Assembly: GCA_013141175.1 (NCBI GenBank)
Contig: JABFRN010000001.1
Location: 2,371,444-2,435,443 of the forward strand
DNA: 64,000 bases
Direction of reading: 5' to 3'
Source: Lysobacter sp.
GTDB lineage: Bacteria; Pseudomonadota; Gammaproteobacteria; Xanthomonadales; Xanthomonadaceae
The notes below the pieces were generated by a model. The model made no database searches, had not been told where the DNA came from, and saw only the letters and a program-made list of their open reading frames with translations. Positions 16,473 through 25,218 of the stretch are shown piece by piece; within the stretch, counting starts at the first letter, position 1, and the number at the start of each line of letters is the position of its first letter. A program made the position numbers and the translations under genes.

Positions 16473-17477
16473 ATGAGCATCGAACAGCTTGCCGATATCG
16501 CCCGCGCCATGGTCGCGCCGGGCAAGGGCATCATCGCCATCGACGAATCCAACGCCACCATCGCCAAGCGCTTCGAAGGCGTGGGCATCCCCAACAGCGA
16601 AGAAAACCGCCGCGCCTACCGCGAGCTGCTGCTGACCACGCCGAATCTCGGCGAGCACATTTCCGGCGCGATCCTGTTCGACGAAACCATCCGCCAGTCC
16701 ACCAGGGACGGCGTGCCGTTCACCAAGGTGATGATGGACAACGGCATCATCCCCGGCATCAAGGTCGACAAGGGTACGCACGCACTGGCCGGTTTCCCGG
16801 GTGAAGTCGTCACCGAAGGCCTCGACGGCCTGCGCGACCGCCTCAAGGAATATGCGGCATTGGGCGCCCGTTTCGCCAAGTGGCGCGCGGTGATCAACAT
16901 CGGCGAGGACATTCCGTCCGGCACCTGCATCGAAGCCAATTCGCACGCATTGGCGCGCTACGCCGCGCTGTGCCAGGAATGCGGCCTGGTGCCGATGGTG
17001 GAGCCGGAAGTGCTGATGGACGGCGACCACGATATCGAGACCTGCTACGAAGTCACCGAAGTCACTTTGCGTTCGCTGTTCGACGCGCTGTACCAGCAGA
17101 ACGTGATGCTGGAAGGCACCATCCTCAAAGCCTCGATGGTGATCTCGGGCAAGGGTTGCGAAGAACAGGCATCGGTCGAGGAAGTCGCCGAGAGCACCCT
17201 GATCTGCCTGAAGTCGACCGTGCCGGCGATCCTGCCGGGCATCGTGTTCCTGTCCGGTGGCCAGAGCGACGAGGATGCCACCGCGCATCTCAACGCGATG
17301 AATCAGCTTGGCCCGAACCCGTGGCCGCTGTCGTTCTCCTACGGTCGTGCGATGCAGACGGCCGCGCTGAAGATCTGGTCGCAGGATCTGGTCAACAACG
17401 TCGCCAAGGCGCAGGAAACCGTGTTCGCACGCGCCCGCGACAACGGGTTGGCGGCGCTGGGCCAGTTCAAGGGCTGA
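16473..17477 (+). CDS. fba: Class I fructose-bisphosphate aldolase
   Basis: Cleaves fructose-1,6-bisphosphate to two triose phosphates by a Schiff-base mechanism; 334 residues. The sequence is the classical class I type usual in animals and plants: GKGIIAIDESNATIAKRF (18-35), PMVEPEVLMDGDHD (174-187), LEGTILKASMVISG with the Schiff-base lysine at residue 219, and FLSGGQSDEDAT near 270. The C-terminus lacks the terminal tyrosine of the animal enzymes and ends in FKG. ATG at 16473 follows a perfect TATAAT by 33 bp. It lies a few kilobases from pgk and pyk on the same strand. Most gammaproteobacteria rely on a class II zinc aldolase instead. Confidence 0.96.
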   Translation: MSIEQLADIARAMVAPGKGIIAIDESNATIAKRFEGVGIPNSEENRRAYRELLLTTPNLGEHISGAILFDETIRQSTRDGVPFTKVMMDNGIIPGIKVDKGTHALAGFPGEVVTEGLDGLRDRLKEYAALGARFAKWRAVINIGEDIPSGTCIEANSHALARYAALCQECGLVPMVEPEVLMDGDHDIETCYEVTEVTLRSLFDALYQQNVMLEGTILKASMVISGKGCEEQASVEEVAESTLICLKSTVPAILPGIVFLSGGQSDEDATAHLNAMNQLGPNPWPLSFSYGRAMQTAALKIWSQDLVNNVAKAQETVFARARDNGLAALGQFKG

Positions 17478-17575
17478 GTGGGCGCATGGACCGGTGTCCA
17501 CGGCCGACCGCCTTGACCGCATTCGTTTCGGGATTGCCGGTTCCTCTCACCTCATACACGAAAGGGTCTTCGACC

Positions 17576-18199
17576 ATGTCGCATACGCTCCGTCCGCAAC
17601 GTCATCGCCGGCGCATCGGCGCAAGCGCATTCCTGTCAGGCGCGTCCCTGTTCGTGGCGTGTGCGGCATCGCTCCCGTCAACCGCGCTGGCCGGGGATGC
17701 GATCCGCACGATTCCGATCAGGAATGGAGAAGTGCAGATCGAACGGCAAAACCATGCGTACGTGCATGGGGAAGCCGGCAGGCTCCGTGAGCACGGCGCG
17801 ATCGATATGGTCATGATCGTGGATGCTTCCGGGGCAACGGTTTCGGAATCGGCGTGCAGCCATGTGTCGGGCAGCTACGACACATATCACGCGTTCTTCC
17901 GTACGCTGGCGCAAGCGGTCAAAGCCGATGACGTCGAACGGTTGTCGTCATTGGTCCGTTATCCGCTGCAGGTGAACCAGGGCAACGGCAAGCGTCCGCT
18001 CGTCATCGCGAACGCAACCGCATTCCGGGAAAAATATGCGCGCATTTTCGACCGGAAGACGCGCACTGCGATTCTCGAAGCGGAACCCGCCGAGGTGTTC
18101 TGCAAACAAGGATCGGCGATGATCGGCCACGGGATTGTCTGGGCGAGCGGGCAGGCCGGTCGCGTGGCGCTCAGCGTGGTCAATCCGGGCGCACCGTAG
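17576..18199 (+). CDS. Exported protein, possible NTF2-like fold
   Basis: A 207-residue protein with a long basic n-region and a hydrophobic core (about residues 16-35), cleaved near ALA-GD. The second half (about 100-207) has a helix with the segment FFRTLAQAVKADDVERLSSL, then PLQV and FREKYARIF, and ends in strands. That pattern resembles NTF2/SnoaL-like domains. Two cysteines (in SACSH and VFCKQ) may pair. Function is unknown. The start is supported by AAAGGG at 17562-17567. It follows fba by about 100 bp but seems functionally unrelated. Confidence 0.72.
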   Translation: MSHTLRPQRHRRRIGASAFLSGASLFVACAASLPSTALAGDAIRTIPIRNGEVQIERQNHAYVHGEAGRLREHGAIDMVMIVDASGATVSESACSHVSGSYDTYHAFFRTLAQAVKADDVERLSSLVRYPLQVNQGNGKRPLVIANATAFREKYARIFDRKTRTAILEAEPAEVFCKQGSAMIGHGIVWASGQAGRVALSVVNPGAP

Positions 18200-18340
18200 C
18201 CGCTCGCGGATATCCCACGACGTTCCCTGCGGTCACCGCGACGACTCCCGAATGCCGGTCCAGTGCCGGCGTTCGCCGTTCGGGGATGTCGATTTCCGAC
18301 GCGGTCTTTATCGCCTGCCCGGGTTTTCGATGCGGAGCGC

Positions 18341-18967
18341 TCAGCCGGGTGCGGATACCGTCGCTTTCGAGCTCTTCGCGGCCATGTTGCGGTCCAGCGC
18401 GTCCAGGCCGATGTCCGACAGCGTTTTCAATGCGGTGAACAGCACCAGCAGGCCGGTGCCTCCGCCGAGCCCGCTGCCGAAGATGATGCCCAGATGCATC
18501 GGCAGCACGCGCAGATACGGCGTGAACATCAATTGCCCGAGGTTCGGCTTGCCGCGCAGATCGGAGGCATGCTGCGCGGCATAGGTCGCGCGCTGCGACA
18601 GCACGAACGACACGCCGCAGGCGATCAGCACCAACATGTTCCACAGGCCGGACACGCGGTGTTGGCCGAGCAGGAAGACCAGATAGCCGACGTGGAAGAA
18701 ACCGTAGTGGAGGGTGAAGAAATTGGCGGTCGAACGCTTGCCCGCTTCGTTTTCGGGAACCCGCTGGCGGTTCGAGGTGAAGCCCTCGGTGCTGAACTGC
18801 GCGAGTTCGAGCATGCGCTTGCGCGCGTACCAGCCGATGATGATGCTTTGGATCCAGTACGGCCACAGCAGCCATGCCGGTGCCCAGTGGAAAACCAACG
18901 CTGCGATCAGCGTCGCGCCATTGGCGAGGATCAGGGTGCGGGCGGATGTGCGGGGCGGTGAAGACAT
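18341..18967 (-). CDS. Multispanning membrane protein, DUF6498-like
   Basis: A 208-residue inner-membrane protein. Hydrophobic helices lie around residues 12-30, 32-45, 88-112, 115-135 and 155-185. It contains WPYWIQSIIIGWYARKRML after the first helices and FFTLHYGFFHVGYLVFL, a pattern I associate with the DUF6498 family; that assignment is from memory of the family. Function is unknown. It is divergent from the RND adaptor gene with a 189-bp gap. ATG at 18967 is preferred over an upstream alternative because the upstream residues are not conserved-looking. Confidence 0.75.
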   Translation of the reverse strand: MSSPPRTSARTLILANGATLIAALVFHWAPAWLLWPYWIQSIIIGWYARKRMLELAQFSTEGFTSNRQRVPENEAGKRSTANFFTLHYGFFHVGYLVFLLGQHRVSGLWNMLVLIACGVSFVLSQRATYAAQHASDLRGKPNLGQLMFTPYLRVLPMHLGIIFGSGLGGGTGLLVLFTALKTLSDIGLDALDRNMAAKSSKATVSAPG

Positions 18968-19156
18968 GTGGGCTCCAGCGGCGAAACGCAGTGTTGCCGA
19001 ACGAGGGCAGGCATAGGCCAAAGGTCACGATTGAATGCGAATCGCACGCTTCACTGGCGGTTTTCGTGCGGAATGCGGCCTGCGATGCGCACCGATTGTG
19101 CCGGCTTCGCAGGCCTGCCGCTACAATCGCCGCAGACCGTTTTGTCGGGCCCCGCA

Positions 19157-20326
19157 ATGCTTCGTGCCACCTCGCGTTTCAATGATCCGTCTTCCGATCC
19201 GCGTCCTGCATCGCGTGGCCGGTCGCAGCATGCGTTCGGGATGTTCGCCGCAGGCGCGCTGTCGCTCGGGCTCGCGGCCTGCGGCAGCGGCGACAAACCC
19301 GGCGGCCCCGGCGGTGCCGGGCAGGGCGGCGATCGCCCGACGCCGGTCACCACCATGCGCATCCAGCCCGAGACCTTCGCCGACAGCGTCACCGCCATCG
19401 GCACGGTGAAGGCGCGCGAATCGGTGACGGTGACCGCGAAGGTCAGCGAGATCGTGCAGACGGTGCATTTCGACAGCGGCCAGGAGGTGCGCGTGGGCGA
19501 TGCGCTGATCACGCTGTCCGACCGCCAGCAGCAGGCATCGCTGGCCGAAGCGCAGGCTGCCGCCGATGAGGCCGAGCGCTTGTATCGCCGCCAGAACGAA
19601 CTGGCGCAACAGCAATTGATCGCGCGTGCGCAGCTCGACAACCAGCGCGCCGCGCGCGACGCCGCGCAGGCGCGGGTCGCGCAGATACGCGCGCAATTGG
19701 CCGACCGTGTGATCCGCGCGCCGTTCTCCGGCGTGCTCGGTCTGCGCCAGGTCAGTCCCGGTGCGCTGGTGACGCCCGGCGTCGCCATCGCCACGCTCGA
19801 CGATCTGTCGCGCGTCTATGTCGATTTTCCGCTGCCCGAAGCGCAGCTCTCGCGCGTTGCCGTGGGCCGGCGCATCAACGGCCGTGCGACCGCCTACCCG
19901 GATCGCGCGTTCGATGGCGCGGTGACCACCATCGACGCGCGCCTCGACCCGGCGACCCGCGCCGTGCAGGTGCGCGCCGACTTCGCGAACGGCGAGCGCC
20001 TGCTGCGCCCGGGCATGCTGATGACGGTGGAAGTGCCCGGTGTCGAACGCCAGGCGCTGCTGCTGCCGGAGATTGCCGTCACCCAGGTCGGGCGCGACAG
20101 TTTCGTGTTCCGCGCAAAGCCCGACGACAGCGTGGAGCAGGTCAAAGTGACCGTCGCCGCGCGCCGCGGCGGCAAGGTCGAGATCGCCGAGGGTCTCGCC
20201 ACCGGTGATCGCATCGTGGTCGAAGGCACCGGCAAACTGCGCGCCGGCGGCAAGATCAGCGAGGGCGGCCCGGCCGCGAAGGACGCCGTATCGCCCGCGC
20301 AGCCGGCGGCACCGGCGAAGGGTTGA
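19157..20326 (+). CDS. RND efflux membrane-fusion (adaptor) lipoprotein
   Basis: Periplasmic adaptor of an RND export pump, 389 residues. A lipoprotein signal peptide ends in the lipobox LAAC (SLGLAACGSG, about residues 32-41), so the mature protein should be anchored by lipid. Next come a Gly/Pro-rich linker and a barrel-sandwich hybrid segment (SVTVTAKVSEIVQTVHFDSG). A coiled-coil hairpin rich in Ala, Gln and Glu spans about 120-180 and is followed by IRAPFSGVLGLRQVSPG. A beta-barrel and membrane-proximal domain completes it. The pump gene begins 3 bp after the stop codon, so this is an operon. Confidence 0.93.
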   Translation: MLRATSRFNDPSSDPRPASRGRSQHAFGMFAAGALSLGLAACGSGDKPGGPGGAGQGGDRPTPVTTMRIQPETFADSVTAIGTVKARESVTVTAKVSEIVQTVHFDSGQEVRVGDALITLSDRQQQASLAEAQAAADEAERLYRRQNELAQQQLIARAQLDNQRAARDAAQARVAQIRAQLADRVIRAPFSGVLGLRQVSPGALVTPGVAIATLDDLSRVYVDFPLPEAQLSRVAVGRRINGRATAYPDRAFDGAVTTIDARLDPATRAVQVRADFANGERLLRPGMLMTVEVPGVERQALLLPEIAVTQVGRDSFVFRAKPDDSVEQVKVTVAARRGGKVEIAEGLATGDRIVVEGTGKLRAGGKISEGGPAAKDAVSPAQPAAPAKG

Positions 20327-20329
20327 CCC

Positions 20330-23300
20330 ATGCGCGTGTCCGACATCTCGATCGAACGCCCGGTGTTCGCCACCGTGCTGAGCCTGATGCTGATCGTGGT
20401 CGGGCTGATGGCATACGCGCGGTTGACGCTGCGCGAACTGCCGGCGATCGATCCACCGGTGGTCTCCGTCGACGTGACCTATTCCGGCGCATCGGCGGGC
20501 GTGGTCGAAACCCGCGTCACCCAGGTGCTGGAAGATGCGCTGGCCGGTATCGAAGGCATCGAGACCCTGCAATCGCGCAGCGTCAACGGCCGGTCGTCGG
20601 TCACCATCGAATTCACGCTGGATCGCGACATCGAAGCCGCCGCGAACGACGTGCGCGACGCGGTCAGCCGGGTCACCGGACGTTTGCCGATCGAAGCCGA
20701 TCCGCCGGAAGTGCAGAAGGCCGACAGCGATTCGGAAGTGATCCTGTGGTTGAACATGAGTTCGACCGCGATGGACACGCTGCAACTGACCGATTACGCC
20801 GAGCGTTACGTCGTCGACCGTCTGTCCGCGCTCAACGGCGTGTCGCAGATCCGGGTCGGCGGCCTGCAGCGTTATGCGATGCGGGTGTGGTTGAACCGCG
20901 ACGCGCTGGCCGCGCGCGGCCTGACCGCCGCCGACGCCGAGAACGCGCTGCGCCGCGAGAACATCGAACTGCCGGCGGGCCGGCTCGAATCGCAGGATCG
21001 CGATTTCACCCTGCGCGTGGAACGCAGCTATCGCAAGCCCGAGGATTTCGCGCAGATTCCGCTGGGCAAGGGCGCCGACGGCTATGTCGTGCGTCTGGGC
21101 GATGTGGCCAAGGTGGAACTGGCATCGTCGGAACGTCGCGCGTACTACCGCAGCAACGGCGAACCCAATGTCGGTCTGGGCATCATCAAGACCTCGACCG
21201 CGAACAGCCTCGACGTGGCGCGCGCCGCGCGCGCGGAAGCCGAACGCATCCAGAAGACCTTGCCGGAAGGCACCCGCATCTTCGTCGCCTTCGATTCCAC
21301 CGTGTTCATCGAATCCGCGGTCGAGCGCGTGTGGGCCACGCTGTTCGAGGCGATCGCGCTGGTGCTGCTGGTGATCTGGCTGTTCCTCGGCAGCGTGCGC
21401 GCCGCGCTGATTCCAGCGGTGACGGTGCCGGTGTGCCTGATCGCATCGTTCATCGCGCTGTATGCGTTCGGTTTCTCGATCAATCTGTTGACCCTGCTCG
21501 CGCTGGTGCTGTGCATCGGGCTGGTGGTGGACGATGCCATCGTGGTGCTGGAGAACATCCAGCGGCGCGCGGATCTGGGCGAACCTTCGCTGGTCGCGGC
21601 CAAGCGCGGCACCGCGCAGGTCGCGTTCGCGGTGATCTCGACCACGGCGGTGCTGGTCGCGGTGTTCCTGCCGATCGGCCTGCTCGAAGGCAACACCGGC
21701 CGCCTGTTCCGCGAACTGTCGGTGGCCTTGGCGGCGGCGGTCGCGATTTCCGCGCTGGTCGCGCTGACGTTGACGCCGATGATGTCGTCGAAGCTCGTGC
21801 GCCCGCACGACAGCGAAAAACCGAATCGCCTGCACGGCGGCATCGCGCGGATGCTCGACCGGGTGTCGCGCGGCTATCGCCGCCTGCTGGAACGCAGCAT
21901 CGATCGCATCTGGCTGTTCGGTGCGCTGATGCTGGTCGCCATCGCCGCCAGCGCGGTGTTGTTCAAGGCGGTGCCGAGCGAGCTCGCGCCGCCGGAAGAC
22001 CGCGGTGTGTTCTTCGCATCGGTGGTCGGTCCGGAAGGTGCGGGCTTCGACTACACCGTCGGCCAGATCCATCAGGTCGAACAGGTGCTGCTCAAGCAGG
22101 TGGGCGAAGGCAAACCGATGCAGCGCGTGAACACGCGGGTGCCCGGCGGTTTCGGCGCCAGCGAGGAAATGCACACCGGCCAGGCCATCGTGTTCCTGCA
22201 CGATTGGGACAAACGCGACGTCAGCACCGACGACGTGGTCCAGCAGGTGCGCAAGGAACTGGGCGCGTTGCCGGGCATCCGGGTCAATCCGCAGGTGCGC
22301 TCCGGGCTGACCCGCGGCGGTGGCCAACCGTTCCAGATCGTGCTGGGCGGCCCCGAGTACGGCGACCTCGCGCAATGGCGCGATCGCGTGCTCGCGCGGA
22401 TGGAGAAAAACCCGAATTTCTTCGGCGTCGATTCCGACTACAAGGAAACGAGGCCGCAGATGCGGGTGCAGATCGATCGCGCGCGCGCCGCCGATCTGGG
22501 CGTGTCCGTCAGCGAGATCGGGCGCACGCTTGAAACGATGATGGGCGGCCGGCGCGTCACCACGTTCGTCGACAACGGCGAGGAATACGACGTGGTCCTG
22601 CAGGCGGATCGCGCGCTGCGCGCGACGCCGGCCGATCTGTCCGCGATCCAGGTGCGCGGTCGCAACAGCGAACTGATTCCGCTGTCGAATCTGGTCACGC
22701 TGACCGAACTGGCCGAGGCCGGCAGTCTCAACCGCTTCAACCGCCTGCGCGCGATCACCATCTCCGGCGGGCTCTCGCCCGGTTACCGCATGGGCGATGC
22801 GATCGCCTGGGCCCAACAGGTCGTGCGCGAAGAATTGCCCGCGACCGCGCAGGTGGACTGGAAAGGCGAATCGCGCGAATTCCAGAAAGCCGGCGGCGCG
22901 GTGTTGATCACCTTCGCGCTGGCGCTGCTGGTGGTGTACCTGGTGCTGGCGGCGCAGTTCGAGAGCTTCATCCACCCGCTGGTGATCATGCTCACCGTGC
23001 CGCTGGGCGTGGCCGGCGCGCTGCTCGGCCTGTGGGTGGCCGGCAGCACGCTCAATCTCTACAGCCAGATCGGCATCGTGATGCTGGTGGGGCTGGCGGC
23101 GAAGAACGGCATCCTGATCGTCGAATTCGCGAACCAGCTGCGCGACGAAGGTCGAGACGTGCGCGAGGCGATCATCGAATCCTGCGCGGTGCGCCTGCGT
23201 CCGATCCTGATGACCTCGATCGCCACGATCATGGGCGCAGTGCCGCTGGTCCTTGCCGGCGGGCCCGGCTCTGCCAGTCGCGCCACCATCGGCATCGTGG

Positions 23301-23455
23301 TCATCTTCGGCGTGGCGTTCTCCACGCTGCTGTCGCTGTTCGTGGTGCCCGCGTTCTATCGCCTGCTGGCGCCGTACACGCATTCGCCAGAAGCGGTGAA
23401 ACATGCGCTGCAGAAACTCGAATCGGAAACGCCGTCGGTGGGCGGTCACGCCTGA
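20330..23455 (+). CDS. RND-family multidrug efflux pump (HAE1 type)
   Basis: Inner-membrane proton-driven exporter of 1041 residues, normal for the family. The N-terminus MRVSDISIERPVFATVLSLM is typical. Twelve membrane helices are arranged as 1 + 5, a periplasmic porter domain, 1 + 5 and a second porter domain. The proton-relay aspartates are in LCIGLVVDDAIVVLENIQRR (fourth helix region), with the partner segment GLAAKNGILIVEFAN in the C-terminal half. It forms a tripartite pump with the adjacent lipoprotein adaptor; no outer-membrane channel gene is nearby, so a shared TolC-type protein is implied. Substrates are unknown. A long antisense frame over this gene is a high-G+C artefact. Confidence 0.95.
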   Translation: MRVSDISIERPVFATVLSLMLIVVGLMAYARLTLRELPAIDPPVVSVDVTYSGASAGVVETRVTQVLEDALAGIEGIETLQSRSVNGRSSVTIEFTLDRDIEAAANDVRDAVSRVTGRLPIEADPPEVQKADSDSEVILWLNMSSTAMDTLQLTDYAERYVVDRLSALNGVSQIRVGGLQRYAMRVWLNRDALAARGLTAADAENALRRENIELPAGRLESQDRDFTLRVERSYRKPEDFAQIPLGKGADGYVVRLGDVAKVELASSERRAYYRSNGEPNVGLGIIKTSTANSLDVARAARAEAERIQKTLPEGTRIFVAFDSTVFIESAVERVWATLFEAIALVLLVIWLFLGSVRAALIPAVTVPVCLIASFIALYAFGFSINLLTLLALVLCIGLVVDDAIVVLENIQRRADLGEPSLVAAKRGTAQVAFAVISTTAVLVAVFLPIGLLEGNTGRLFRELSVALAAAVAISALVALTLTPMMSSKLVRPHDSEKPNRLHGGIARMLDRVSRGYRRLLERSIDRIWLFGALMLVAIAASAVLFKAVPSELAPPEDRGVFFASVVGPEGAGFDYTVGQIHQVEQVLLKQVGEGKPMQRVNTRVPGGFGASEEMHTGQAIVFLHDWDKRDVSTDDVVQQVRKELGALPGIRVNPQVRSGLTRGGGQPFQIVLGGPEYGDLAQWRDRVLARMEKNPNFFGVDSDYKETRPQMRVQIDRARAADLGVSVSEIGRTLETMMGGRRVTTFVDNGEEYDVVLQADRALRATPADLSAIQVRGRNSELIPLSNLVTLTELAEAGSLNRFNRLRAITISGGLSPGYRMGDAIAWAQQVVREELPATAQVDWKGESREFQKAGGAVLITFALALLVVYLVLAAQFESFIHPLVIMLTVPLGVAGALLGLWVAGSTLNLYSQIGIVMLVGLAAKNGILIVEFANQLRDEGRDVREAIIESCAVRLRPILMTSIATIMGAVPLVLAGGPGSASRATIGIVVIFGVAFSTLLSLFVVPAFYRLLAPYTHSPEAVKHALQKLESETPSVGGHA

Positions 23456-23480
23456 TTTCCGCAGTGCCGCGACGGACTCC

Positions 23481-23543
23481 ATGGGGTGCGCGTGCCCGCG
23501 CACCAAGGTTGTGATCGCCGCGAAAAGCCGGTGCGCCGAAGGC
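23481..23543. repeat. Direct repeat, copy 1
   Basis: About 63 bp starting ATGGGGTGCGCGTGCC and continuing through a GCCGCGAAAAGCCGGTGCGCC stretch. It is matched in the same orientation by 23776-23838 with few differences. The copies flank a separate palindromic element at 23615-23701. Confidence 0.75.
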
Positions 23544-23614
23544 CTGAGGTGTCCCGCTTTTTCCTCATGAACATCAAACGGATCGATTGATCGGCAGCAA
23601 CCTTTCATATACCC

Positions 23615-23701
23615 GCCGTTCCCGCGAACGCGGGAACCCAGTGTCTTTGCGCTGCGCGGAAGTTGAAAGTCGCTGGATCCCCGCGTTCGCGGGGATGACG
23701 G
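23615..23701. repeat. Palindromic intergenic element
   Basis: A long imperfect hairpin. The left side holds CCGTTCCCGCGAACGCGGGA, itself a palindrome around CGCGAACGCG, then ACCCAGTGTCTTT. The right side is AAAGTCGCTGGATCCCCGCG followed by TTCGCGGGGATGACGG. The two halves are near reverse complements across a short G+C-rich loop, and a T-run follows. It sits exactly between the two direct repeat copies. Confidence 0.75.
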
Positions 23702-23775
23702 TGTTTTTTTGAGATGCTCGAAAAGATGGGATACCTCAGGCCAAAGGCGCACCCCATCGGGTTGAGCCGCGTTTC

Positions 23776-23838
23776 ATGGGGTGCGCGTGCCGCGCACCGA
23801 GTTTGTGAGCGCCGCGAAAAGCCGGTGCGCCGAAGGTG
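23776..23838. repeat. Direct repeat, copy 2
   Basis: The second copy of the 63-bp sequence at 23481, in the same orientation. It contains ATGGGGTGCGCGTGCC and GCCGCGAAAAGCCGGTGCGCC with minor changes in the middle (one base missing after GTGCC). Confidence 0.75.
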
Positions 23839-23959
23839 CAACCGATAGACGCACCTGGCCGGGCGGCGGGGCGTGACGTTCTGCGCGAACCCTTCCGGCG
23901 CGCTATGCTTGATTCATCAGCCATCCGGGTCGCCCGGGTGGGATCATCCGGGCATATCG

Positions 23960-24352
23960 ATGAGCAATCCACGGGAAATCCCTCAGGAAGTGGTCGCGGC
24001 CCTGATGCGCGGCGACAAGATCGGCGCGATCAAGCTGATCCGGGAAGCCACGGGCGGCGATCTCAAGGGCGCGATGGCCATGATCCAGACCTATGCGCAG
24101 CAGATGGACGCCGCCAACAAGCAGCGCGACCGCATCCGCACCGACGATGGCCACGGCGAGGTGTCGAGCAAGCGCGGCGCCGAACTCAGCGACCATCTCA
24201 GCAAAGGCCTGAGCGAAGGCCGTGCCGAGCGCGATGCGCTGATGAACAAGACGCGTCCGCCGACGGTGATGGCGGGCGATGGCACCTCGCACCATTGGGT
24301 GTGGCTGCTGCTGGGCATTTTCGCGATCGCGATGTGGGTCTATCTCGGCTGA
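23960..24352 (+). CDS. Membrane-anchored protein with an L7/L12 C-terminal-like domain
   Basis: A 130-residue protein. Residues about 6-45 (VVAALMRGDKIGAIKLIREA then TGGDLKGAM) match the pattern of the ribosomal protein L7/L12 C-terminal domain, in which a lysine-rich helix carries IKLIREATGLGLKEAK. A polar, charged linker (50-108) follows and the protein ends in one membrane helix (112-129). It is therefore probably tethered to the inner membrane with the small domain in the cytoplasm. This is not ribosomal L7/L12, which is longer and lacks a membrane helix. Function is unknown. ATG at 23960 precedes the domain directly. Confidence 0.78.
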   Translation: MSNPREIPQEVVAALMRGDKIGAIKLIREATGGDLKGAMAMIQTYAQQMDAANKQRDRIRTDDGHGEVSSKRGAELSDHLSKGLSEGRAERDALMNKTRPPTVMAGDGTSHHWVWLLLGIFAIAMWVYLG

Positions 24353-24408
24353 CCGGTCTTCGCGACGCATCTGGCGCAGGCATTGCGGCGAGCGTCTACA
24401 ATCCGCCG

Positions 24409-25218
24409 ATGCCCTGGAAAAAAACTCCGCCTTCGCCTTCTCCCCCGGCTCCTGCCGAGCCCGCGCGCCAGCGCCGTGATGTCGAGCTTCGCCTGTACGG
24501 CCTGAATGCGGTGCGCGCGGTGTTCGCGCGGCGGCCGGAGGCGATCCGGAAACTGTATCTGGCCGAAGCGCGGATTCCGCAGCTGCAACCGCTTCTGAAA
24601 TGGTGCGTGGCCAACCGCGTCGGCTATCGCGTGGTCGAGCAGGACGATCTGCAGAAACTCGCGGCCAGCGCGCACCACGAGGGCGTGGTCGCGGAAGTGC
24701 TGCGCGAGGAGCCGCTGTCGCTGTCGCCGTGGTTGCGCGAGTTGCCGCCCGGTCCGTGCTGCGCGCTGTGGCTCGATGGCGTGGGCAATCCGCACAACCT
24801 CGGTGCGATCCTGCGCTCCGCCGCGCATTTCGGCATCTCCGCGGTGCTGCTGCCGAAGCATTCGACCTTGACGATGTCGGGCGCGGCTGCGCGCGTCGCG
24901 GAGGGCGGCGCCGAGTCCGTGCCGTTCGTGCGTCTGGGACGCGAGGACAATTCGATCGCGCAATTGCACGGCGCCGGTTTTTCGCTCGCGGCGACGGTGG
25001 TGCGCGGTGCGGCCGATCTGTTCGCGACGAAGCTGCCGGAACGGTTGATTTATGTGCTCGGCGCCGAGGGCGAGGGGATGGATGCGGAGCTTGCGAAGGC
25101 TTGCGATCTGCGGGTGTCGATTCCCGGTAGCGGGGCGGTGGAAAGTCTGAATGTGGCGGCTGCGACTTCGGTGTTGTTGGCGGAGTGGCATCGTGGGGTT
25201 CGCAATCACCGGAAGTGA
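24409..25218 (+). CDS. SpoU/TrmH-family RNA 2'-O-methyltransferase
   Basis: A 269-residue SPOUT-class enzyme that methylates ribose in rRNA or tRNA using S-adenosylmethionine. An N-terminal substrate-binding domain (about 25-105, with LYGLNAVRAVFARRPE) resembles that of RlmB-type enzymes. The three knot motifs are present: NPHNLGAILRSAAHFG (about 126-141), LGAEGEGM, and IPGSGAVESLNVAAATSVLL near the C-terminus. Motif 1 supplies the catalytic-type Asn/Arg pair. It could be rlmB or another TrmH paralog, so no symbol is given. The first 24 residues are a Pro-rich extension. Confidence 0.9.
   Translation: MPWKKTPPSPSPPAPAEPARQRRDVELRLYGLNAVRAVFARRPEAIRKLYLAEARIPQLQPLLKWCVANRVGYRVVEQDDLQKLAASAHHEGVVAEVLREEPLSLSPWLRELPPGPCCALWLDGVGNPHNLGAILRSAAHFGISAVLLPKHSTLTMSGAAARVAEGGAESVPFVRLGREDNSIAQLHGAGFSLAATVVRGAADLFATKLPERLIYVLGAEGEGMDAELAKACDLRVSIPGSGAVESLNVAAATSVLLAEWHRGVRNHRK

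Larger units (their letters stand above)
23456..23959. other. Repeat-rich intergenic region
   Basis: These 504 bases contain no supported gene. In order they hold direct repeat copy 1 (23481-23543), a long palindromic element (23615-23701) and direct repeat copy 2 (23776-23838). Short frames cover the second half but start inside repeat sequence and show no protein family. The TTTTTTT run at 23702-23709 next to the palindrome could end transcription from the efflux operon. Confidence 0.6.

Noticed and set aside
19121-23752. 1543-codon minus-strand frame
   Set aside because: It lies antisense across the whole RND adaptor and pump genes, with Asp/Arg/His-rich random composition and no motif.
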